Shown here: positions 57,197-64,000 of the stretch, one piece after another
How the letters are laid out: the number at the start of each line of letters is the position of its first letter
How positions within the stretch are numbered: position 1 is the first letter of the stretch
DNA from: Comamonas sp. SCN 67-35
Lineage (GTDB): Bacteria; Pseudomonadota; Gammaproteobacteria; Burkholderiales; Burkholderiaceae_C
Assembly (NCBI GenBank): GCA_001725255.1
Contig: MEFV01000013.1
Span: forward strand, 62,001 to 126,000
Direction of reading: 5' to 3'
DNA: 64,000 nucleotides
Translations under genes and position numbers: made by a program
The notes under the pieces: model-generated
Database searches by the model: none
Seen by the model: only the letters and a program-made list of their open reading frames with translations
What the model was told of the DNA's origin: nothing

Positions 57197-58021
57197 ATGC
57201 AACTCGCTTCCCGTTTCGCTTCGCGCTCCCCGGTGCTGCGCTCCGACTATCCCTTGTCGGATGACCAAATCCGCGCCGTGGCCCCGTCCATCTTCGCAGA
57301 CGCGCCGCACGAAAGCCGCTCACAGCGGTACAGCTACATCCCCACTGCGACCGTGCTGCAGGAACTGCGCGGCGAAGGCTTCGAGCCTTTCATGGTGTGC
57401 CAGACCCGCGTGCGGGCCGACGACCGCCGCGATTACACCAAGCACATGATCCGGCTGCGCCATGCTAGCCAGATCAATGGCCGCGAGGCCAACGAAATTA
57501 TCCTGCTGAACTCCCATGACGGCACGAGCAGCTATCAGATGCTCGCCGGCATGTTCCGCTTCGTGTGCCAGAACGGCCTTATCTGTGGCCACACGGTGGC
57601 GGACGTGCGCGTACCCCACAAGGGCGACGTAGCCGGACACGTCATCGAAGGCGCTTACGAAGTCTTGCACGGCTTCGACCGAGCGCAGGAATCCCGCGAT
57701 GCCATGCAAGCCATCACGCTGGATGCGGGGGAATCGGAGGTGTTCGCCCGCGCCGCGCTGGCCTTGAAGTACGACGAGGACAAGCCCGCGCCCATCACGG
57801 AATCGCAAATCCTGATGCCGCGCCGCCACGACGACAGCCACCGCGACTTGTGGAGCGTGTTCAACCGCACGCAAGAAAACCTCATCAAGGGCGGCCTGTC
57901 CGCCCGCGCCGCCAATGGTCGCCGCCAGACCACGCGCCCCGTGCGGGGCATCGACAACGGCATCCGCCTGAATCGCGCCTTGTGGCTGCTGGCCGATGGT
58001 CTGCGCCAGTTGAAAGCCTGA
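57197..58021 (+). CDS. DUF932 protein of the element backbone
   Basis: A 274-aa protein with the family stretches YSYIPTATVLQELRGEGFEP, RDYTKHMIRLRH, EIILLNSHDGTSSYQMLAGM and FRFVCQNGLICGHTVADVRV. DUF932 proteins are common in phages, plasmids and ICEs next to RadC; function unknown. It is followed by a terminator, then by the mer block in opposite orientation. Confidence 0.9.
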   Translation: MQLASRFASRSPVLRSDYPLSDDQIRAVAPSIFADAPHESRSQRYSYIPTATVLQELRGEGFEPFMVCQTRVRADDRRDYTKHMIRLRHASQINGREANEIILLNSHDGTSSYQMLAGMFRFVCQNGLICGHTVADVRVPHKGDVAGHVIEGAYEVLHGFDRAQESRDAMQAITLDAGESEVFARAALALKYDEDKPAPITESQILMPRRHDDSHRDLWSVFNRTQENLIKGGLSARAANGRRQTTRPVRGIDNGIRLNRALWLLADGLRQLKA

Positions 58022-58029
58022 AACCCCAC

Positions 58030-58063
58030 GCGGCAGGGGCAGGCAGCAGCCCTTGCCGCTTTT
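58030..58063 (+). terminator. Terminator after the DUF932 gene
   Basis: GCGGCAGGGGC and GCCCTTGCCGC can pair (one mismatch) around AGGCAGCA, followed by TTTT. Confidence 0.75.
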
Positions 58064-58178
58064 CTCGCTGCTGAATTCCAACCGGTAACCTGACGATGCT
58101 GACAGGGCTCGCCTGATATCAGGGTAGAGTATGCGTCAGCCGAACGCCGACGCGTGACTGAGCGTACCGACGTATAAA

Positions 58179-58415
58179 TCAGCGAGGCGCCCGGAACGCG
58201 CGCAAGACTCGTGTGAGCGACAAAGCAAATAACGCCAGCAGTACGACCAAGGCGACGCCCTTATGCTGGCTGACGAGTGCTCCGGCCGCGGTGCCAGACA
58301 GCGCCAGCAGCACGATCGGCAGATGGCATGGGCACGTGAGCGCCGCGAGCGCACCCCAGAGCCAGGCGCGCCAGCGGGCGCCACGCGACAATCCGGGTGC
58401 AGCGGGATTACGCAT
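58179..58415 (-). CDS. merE: Mercury transporter MerE
   Basis: A 78-aa inner-membrane protein with two helices. The CPC motif (Cys28, Cys30 in LTCPCHLPI) and LFALSLTRVLRAFR end match MerE, a broad transporter for Hg(II) and methylmercury. The start at 58415 (MRNPAAPG) overlaps merB by 8 bp. It is the last gene of the mer operon. Confidence 0.93.
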   Translation of the reverse strand: MRNPAAPGLSRGARWRAWLWGALAALTCPCHLPIVLLALSGTAAGALVSQHKGVALVVLLALFALSLTRVLRAFRAPR

Positions 58416-59064
58416 GGTCTGTGCTCCCCGCGTTTCGCAGGCAGGTGGCCCGCAACAGCCGTTCGGCACACTCGCGGCCCACGGCGAAGGCGTCCCGGAC
58501 GCTCACAACCTCGATGCCGGGGGATGTCGCGGCCCACTGCTGCCCCGTGGCGGCAGAGGCAAAGAAATGCACATGGCAGCAGAAGGCATGGCGGATGTCA
58601 GGTGTGTTCTGCGGGAGAATCAGCGACACGGCCGCGCCCGTCGGCTCGATGTCCTCTATCGCGGTGGGCGTGACCGTAAGCGAGACCAGTATGCCAGTGG
58701 CGGCGCAGCGCGAGGTCACGTAGGCTGTTTGATCGATCAGCGCCGGGAAGAACAGCGTATCGAATGCACACCACGTGTACAGGTGCCTACCGCCGACCTC
58801 GAAAGTGTGCGGGGTCTCACGCAACGTCAAACCGTACCCGACGACGTTGCCATCGTCGTCCCATTCGGTGCTGACCGCCTGTTCGAGTGCAGCGATCACA
58901 CGCCCGACTGGCCAGTCCAGGGCCAGAGCCAGCGCGGCGGGAGAAACTGGCACCCCCTTGCTGAGTTCACGCAGCAGTACAACAAAGAGATCTGCAAAGC
59001 CTTCCAACTGGTTGGCCATCGTCAGGCGCTCGACCAGTTCGGCCGTGTAGCGGGCAAGGTTCAT
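58408..59064 (-). CDS. merB: Organomercurial lyase MerB
   Basis: A 218-aa enzyme that cleaves carbon-mercury bonds. Catalytic residues Cys99 and Asp102 (YTWCAFDTLFFP) and Cys162 (HAFCCHVHFF) correspond to Cys96, Asp99 and Cys159 of the plasmid R831b enzyme. Its presence makes the operon broad-spectrum. It lies 16 bp after merA; its Hg(II) product goes to MerA. Confidence 0.97.
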   Translation of the reverse strand: MNLARYTAELVERLTMANQLEGFADLFVVLLRELSKGVPVSPAALALALDWPVGRVIAALEQAVSTEWDDDGNVVGYGLTLRETPHTFEVGGRHLYTWCAFDTLFFPALIDQTAYVTSRCAATGILVSLTVTPTAIEDIEPTGAAVSLILPQNTPDIRHAFCCHVHFFASAATGQQWAATSPGIEVVSVRDAFAVGRECAERLLRATCLRNAGSTDHA

Positions 59065-59080
59065 CGTCGTCCCCCGCAGG

Positions 59081-60805
<1,725 letters not shown>

Positions 60806-61240
60806 TCAACCCTTGCGTACGCTGCCCGTGTCCGAATCACGCGTATCGGTAGCACAGACGCGCTTCGCCGGGGAGAACAAGTCCCAGGTCGATACCAACA
60901 GCATCACTCCGAGACCGGGATAGAGCAGCCAACCGCTGCGCTCGCCGTAAGCCCGCATCACAAACACGGCTGCCAGCACCAGTACCGGACCAATCAGGCC
61001 GAGTACCGTACGGTGCCACTGCCGATGATTGAGCCACCCGATCGCATTGGCGAATAGCGCGATGCCGGCGAATGCCGGTAGTAGGATACGGATGAACAAC
61101 CCTTCATACTGGCTCAGGAAACCCAGACCAATCGCCGCACCCAGACTGGCGATGGCAGGAAAACAGCTCGCACAGCCCATCGCCGATGCGATGCTGCCGA
61201 GCAAACCGGCCTTATCGGCCGCGCGCGTGACGAACGACAT
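60806..61240 (-). CDS. merC: Mercury transport protein MerC
   Basis: A 144-aa inner-membrane protein with four predicted helices. SAMGCASCFPAIASLGAAIG holds the Hg-binding Cys23 and Cys26 in helix 1; GLGFLSQYEGLFI follows. A further Cys lies near the end. It imports Hg(II) alongside MerT. It lies between merP and merA, as in Tn21-type operons. Confidence 0.95.
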   Translation of the reverse strand: MSFVTRAADKAGLLGSIASAMGCASCFPAIASLGAAIGLGFLSQYEGLFIRILLPAFAGIALFANAIGWLNHRQWHRTVLGLIGPVLVLAAVFVMRAYGERSGWLLYPGLGVMLLVSTWDLFSPAKRVCATDTRDSDTGSVRKG

Positions 61241-61258
61241 TGGAGTACCTCTGTAGTT

Positions 61259-61534
61259 TCAGGGTTTGACCGACGACGGATAGCCCGCGTCCGAAGTGGC
61301 CTTGGTCAGCGCCTGGACGTTGGTTTTGTCGTCGTCGAACGTCACGACGGCTTCCCTCTGCTCGAAACGGACATCCGTTTTTTCGACGCCCGCGACTTTG
61401 GAAAGCGCGTGTTTGACGGTGATCGGGCAAGCGGCGCACGTCATGCCGGGCACAGACAGCGTGACCGTCCGGGTTGCAGCCCAGACCGGGACCGCGAGAA
61501 CGGTAAGCGTGAGCGCAGTAAGTAGCTTTTTCAT
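61259..61534 (-). CDS. merP: Periplasmic mercury-binding protein MerP
   Basis: A 91-aa protein with a signal peptide (KKLLTALTLTVLAVPVWA, cleaved near residue 19-20) and an HMA fold. Hg ligands Cys33 and Cys36 are in PGMTCAACPITV. It hands Hg(II) to MerT. It lies 14 bp after merT. Confidence 0.96.
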   Translation of the reverse strand: MKKLLTALTLTVLAVPVWAATRTVTLSVPGMTCAACPITVKHALSKVAGVEKTDVRFEQREAVVTFDDDKTNVQALTKATSDAGYPSSVKP

Positions 61535-61548
61535 AATGAACTCCAAAT

Positions 61549-61899
61549 TCAATAGAACAGGGGCAGTACGTAGGGAAAACCGAGCGCGATCAGGATCAAC
61601 GCGACCACGATCCAGAAGATGAGCTTGTACGCGGTGCGCACCTGTGGAATCGCGCACACCTCACCGGGCCTGCACGCCGAAGCGGGCCGGTAGATGCGCC
61701 GTCCGGCGAAGAACAGCGCCACCAGCGCAGCGCCGATGAAAACCGGCCGGTAGGGTTCGAGCAGAGTCAGATTGCCGATCCATGCGCCGCTGACACCCAG
61801 CGCGACGAGCACCAGCGGCCCGAGGCAGCAGGTCGACGCAAGGATCGCGGCCAGTCCGCCGACGGTAAGTGCGCCGCGTCCTTTCTGTTGTTCCGCCAT
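61549..61899 (-). CDS. merT: Mercury transporter MerT
   Basis: A 116-aa inner-membrane protein with three helices. Cys24-Cys25 in helix 1 ([18 protein letters not shown]) and the cytoplasmic-loop Cys76 and Cys82 ([12 protein letters not shown]) match the classical transporter. First gene of the mer operon; the regulated promoter lies 36 bp upstream of its start. Confidence 0.97.
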   Translation of the reverse strand: MAEQQKGRGALTVGGLAAILASTCCLGPLVLVALGVSGAWIGNLTLLEPYRPVFIGAALVALFFAGRRIYRPASACRPGEVCAIPQVRTAYKLIFWIVVALILIALGFPYVLPLFY

Positions 61900-61934
61900 A
61901 CGCTTGCCTTTCCGAATATCCACTGAGTAGCGTA

Positions 61935-61965
61935 ACCTTACTTCCGTACTTATGTACGGAGTCAA
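61935..61965 (-). promoter_or_regulatory. mer promoter with MerR operator
   Basis: On the minus strand TTGACT (-35) and TAAGGT (-10) are 19 bp apart, the long spacer typical of MerR-activated promoters. The spacer carries the perfect operator CCGTAC-ATAA-GTACGG (61944-61959). MerR-Hg(II) would untwist this spacer to start transcription. Confidence 0.97.
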
Positions 61966-61970
61966 GCGGT

Positions 61971-62405
61971 ATGAAAAACGGTAGCGAAAATCTGACCATC
62001 GGCGCCTTCGCGAAGGCGGCCGGCGTCAATGTCGAGACGATCCGCTTCTATCAGCGCAAGGGACTGCTGCTCGAGCCGGAGAAGCCGTATGGCAGCATTC
62101 GCCGCTATGGCGAAGGCGATGTGACGAGGGTTCGATTCGTCAAATCCGCTCAGCGGCTGGGCTTCAGCCTCGACCAAATCGCGGACCTGCTGAAACTGGA
62201 GGATGGGACACATTGCGATGAGGCGAGCAGCCTCGCGGAGCACAAGCTGCGCGATATTCAGGACAAGCTGGCCGATCTCCAGCGCATGGAGGCGGTGCTC
62301 ACACAACTGGTGTGCGCGTGTCACTCACGCAGGGGCAACGTGTCATGTCCGCTGATTGCCTCATTGCAGCGAGGTGAAGAACCGCAGGACGCCGGCGCGG
62401 TGTAA
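61971..62405 (+). CDS. merR: Mercury-responsive regulator MerR
   Basis: A 144-aa activator/repressor. N-terminal winged helix ([20 protein letters not shown]), long dimer helix, and Hg ligands Cys82, Cys117 and Cys126 (HCDEAS; CACHSR; VSCPL), the same numbering as Tn501 MerR. It diverges from merT across the operator, represses without Hg and activates with it. Its end is followed by an unrelated coding remnant. Confidence 0.97.
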   Translation: MKNGSENLTIGAFAKAAGVNVETIRFYQRKGLLLEPEKPYGSIRRYGEGDVTRVRFVKSAQRLGFSLDQIADLLKLEDGTHCDEASSLAEHKLRDIQDKLADLQRMEAVLTQLVCACHSRRGNVSCPLIASLQRGEEPQDAGAV

Positions 62406-62520
62406 GAGACATTCGACCGAACACCACACGGAGCCGGAAGGCGTGCCGGACGCGGCGGACGAAACCGATGCGCCGGTAGATGCCGCCGACGAGGTGGAGG
62501 CTCACGCGCTGGCTGCGTGA
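62406..62520 (+). pseudogene. C-terminal remnant of a truncated backbone gene
   Basis: Right after merR a frame without a start reads RHSTEHHTEPEGVPDAADE then TDAPVDAADEVEAHALAA and stops at TGA 62518-62520. The sequence is an acidic, low-complexity tail typical of the C-termini of large partition-type (ParB-like) proteins. It has no upstream coding part here: the mer block lies where the rest should be. It is probably what is left of a gene cut when mer entered. The parent family is inference. Confidence 0.5.
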
Positions 62521-63159
62521 GTTGAATTCTCGACACAACAGGTTGCCCCGGCGCAGGAGTGCGCCAGAGCTTTTTACGTCCTCAACAGCAGGCGTCCGTG
62601 CAGGTCGAACCAGGATGAGATCGCCATGCGGCTCGCGGCACTCGCCATGCGGATCGCAGGAACAGGCAGAGCAACGCCGCCGCGATGACAAGATCGCCGC
62701 CTGTATGTCACGAAGGATGGTTCACCGATACGCCGCCCGACCTCGCTATGGAGCTTCCACGCCACGCCTCGAATACGCTGCCGCAAGCTGCGCCAAGGGG
62801 CGTTCTCGCTTGCCGCTGGGATGTTGGCCTTGCCCCCGTCAGGGGGCAAGCCGGTGGAGCCGTCATGCGGGGATGCTGAGTCGGCCGTATCTCCTTTCGG
62901 GGCAGGCGGCCCGTGTGTCCTTGGCTTGTCGTGAATCCTGGCGGGGGCACGGCTTCGCCTTGGGCTTCATGGTCGCAACCTTCCAGCGAAAACAATTTCC
63001 CCGCCGCTGCGCGGCTTCCTCGCGGGGCAAATTCTTTTCGCTTTCAGGTTCTCCACTGCGTTTCGACCGTAAGCGGTGCGGCCCGCCCATCCCCCGCCGG
63101 CCGGATCACAACAAGGACGCACTGGCGCGACCTTGTTCAACCCGAAAGGAGAAAACATC
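62521..63159. other. Long gene-free linker before the DUF736 gene
   Basis: About 640 bp with open frames of poor composition only. It has GGCGCA-GGAG-TGCGCC followed by TTTTT (62550-62575), probably the terminator of the truncated gene. It also has the perfect hairpin TTGCCCCC-GTCA-GGGGGCAA (62830-62849). Its last 150 bases may be a long leader, as before the other backbone genes. Confidence 0.45.
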
Positions 63160-63474
63160 ATGGCTAACATTGGCACCTTCACCGCAGAGAAAGACGGCTT
63201 CACGGGCACGCTCTGTACCCTGACGCTTAACATCAAGGTCAAGCTGGTTCCCAACGACAAGGGCGACAAGGAGAACGCCCCCGACTTCCGCGTGCAGGCG
63301 GCGAGCCACGACATCGGCGCGGCGTGGAAGAAGATCAGCGAAGCCGGACGGCCCTACGTGTCCGTGACTCTCGACGATCCTTCGTTTCCAGCAATGGTCT
63401 ATGCCCGCCTGATCGAAGGCGAGGAAGGCACGCACGACCTGATCTGGTCGCGCAGCAAGCCGAAAGCGGCCTGA
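63160..63474 (+). CDS. DUF736 protein of the element backbone
   Basis: A 104-aa small protein: ANIGTFTAEKDGFTGTLCTL, VKLVPNDKGDKENAPDFRVQ and GAAWKKISEAGRPYVSVTLD are the standard family segments. DUF736 genes are frequent in ICEs and conjugative plasmids; role unknown. GAAAGGAGA precedes the ATG at 63160. It marks the last backbone gene before the AT-rich edge segment. Confidence 0.92.
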   Translation: MANIGTFTAEKDGFTGTLCTLTLNIKVKLVPNDKGDKENAPDFRVQAASHDIGAAWKKISEAGRPYVSVTLDDPSFPAMVYARLIEGEEGTHDLIWSRSKPKAA

Positions 63475-63587
63475 CAGCCGCCCACCGCGCCCCGCTCATT
63501 GCAGCGGGGCGCCGTGCTGCTGGCGCAGCATCGGGTTCCAATCGACATCACGAGGAGCAGGTTTGCCCCGAACCACTACGGCGGAAG

Positions 63588-64000
63588 CTACACACCGTTT
63601 CTAGCTGATTTAATGTCGAGAAGATTAATCTGATCGATCTTGTCTTTGTGGATCACAATGGTCAGTTTTGCTGGATACTTAAATCGCATTTCGCTGATCC
63701 TGAACGTCCACAACATTATTTTTAGGAGGTCTTCGTCAGAGATATTTTTATGTCCTCTGATGCGTGTAATTCCTGAGCCAAAAATTGTGGTCGATACGCT
63801 TTTTTGGGCATAAATATTGTTTACTTTGTCCCAAAAATTAATAAGGAACTCAAGGTATTCCGGCATTGTCAACGTGGCCTTATTGTTCTCGTCAAATCTA
63901 GAGAACGCCGTCAGCAGATAGTCTTTGTATAGGCAAATTGTGCCTATCTGATACCTTTTCTTCTTTCCCTGTTTCCTGGCATCATTCGCCTCAAGAACTT
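63588..64000 (-). CDS. Macro-domain protein, Thoeris ThsA-like (DUF6430), 3' part
   Basis: The frame is open to the right edge, so the N-terminus is missing; 136 residues are visible. Key pieces: YQIGTICLYKDYLLTAFSRF, TMPEYLEFLINFWDKVNNIY, FGSGITRI (73-80) and ISDEDLLKIMLWTFRISEMR. I recall this pattern from the macro-like DUF6430 domain of transmembrane-macro ThsA effectors of Thoeris anti-phage systems. The DNA is much more AT-rich than the rest of the element. Alternative: another macro-domain defence protein. The TM part and a TIR-domain partner (ThsB), if present, would lie beyond the edge. Confidence 0.5.
   Translation of the reverse strand, partial: VLEANDARKQGKKKRYQIGTICLYKDYLLTAFSRFDENNKATLTMPEYLEFLINFWDKVNNIYAQKSVSTTIFGSGITRIRGHKNISDEDLLKIMLWTFRISEMRFKYPAKLTIVIHKDKIDQINLLDIKSARNGV

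Noticed and set aside
62480..63223. 247-codon open frame in the linker before DUF736
   Set aside because: Arg/Ser/Pro-rich with no domain-like pattern; it crosses a terminator-like hairpin and overlaps the true DUF736 start in another frame.

Overview
The chromosomal part (about 1-46,940) looks like a Comamonadaceae betaproteobacterium of the Acidovorax/Comamonas/Alicycliphilus type. It is GC-rich, its gene strings are those expected of the family (exbB-exbD-lpxK-Trm112-kdsB-adk; argF-argD-DUF3579-rpsT-murJ; hda-HAD-pcnB-folK), and it carries a short dispersed repeat (AGCT-NNN-WGCGCTT) of a kind I associate with these genomes. This assignment rests on gene content and order as I remember them; no search was run.

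Layout. 1-9 kb: TPMT-like methyltransferase, a lipoprotein, argA, hrpA, a small unknown, then lexA diverging from a cytoplasmic asparaginase, with two tandem CTG-N10-CAG SOS boxes between them. 9-15 kb: a leftward block for lipid A/KDO and energy transduction (exbB, exbD, lpxK, Trm112, kdsB, adk), interrupted by a ferric-reductase-like flavoprotein. 15-20 kb: xseA, sodB and monomeric icd. 20-26 kb: a six-gene SUF operon (sufB-C-D-S-U-sufT) for Fe-S assembly, preceded by a perfect 17-bp palindrome. 26-29 kb: class I (Fe-S) and class II fumarases transcribed divergently. 29-46 kb: ordinary housekeeping genes (DUF2945, DUF488, argF, argD, DUF3579, rpsT, murJ, sirB1-like, usp, a PerM/AI-2E permease, purM, hda, HAD phosphatase, pcnB, folK, a 2Fe-2S flavin reductase, an SDR, two envelope proteins and a CoA transferase).

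From 46,985 the window enters an integrated element. A 53-nt 3' piece of tRNA-Leu(CAA), with its terminator still on the chromosomal side, sits directly before a tyrosine integrase. The 5' half of the tRNA is absent, so the element runs beyond the right edge of the window. Its cargo in order: a toxin-first HigBA-like pair, an unknown protein, a five-gene arsenic operon (arsR-arsC-acr3-arsC-arsH), an 880-aa zinc-hook ABC-type ATPase with a possible RloC/PrrC-like nuclease end flanked by direct repeats, element backbone genes (RadC/JAB, DUF932, DUF736), a complete broad-spectrum mer operon (merR / merTPCABE) that appears to have replaced part of a backbone gene, and at the right edge an AT-rich gene fragment resembling the macro-domain effector (ThsA-like, DUF6430) of Thoeris anti-phage systems.

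The ars and mer operons would detoxify arsenate/arsenite and inorganic/organic mercury. The ATPase and the edge gene are the best candidates for phage defence and the least certain calls. No CRISPR array, rRNA, intact tRNA or insertion sequence was recognised.
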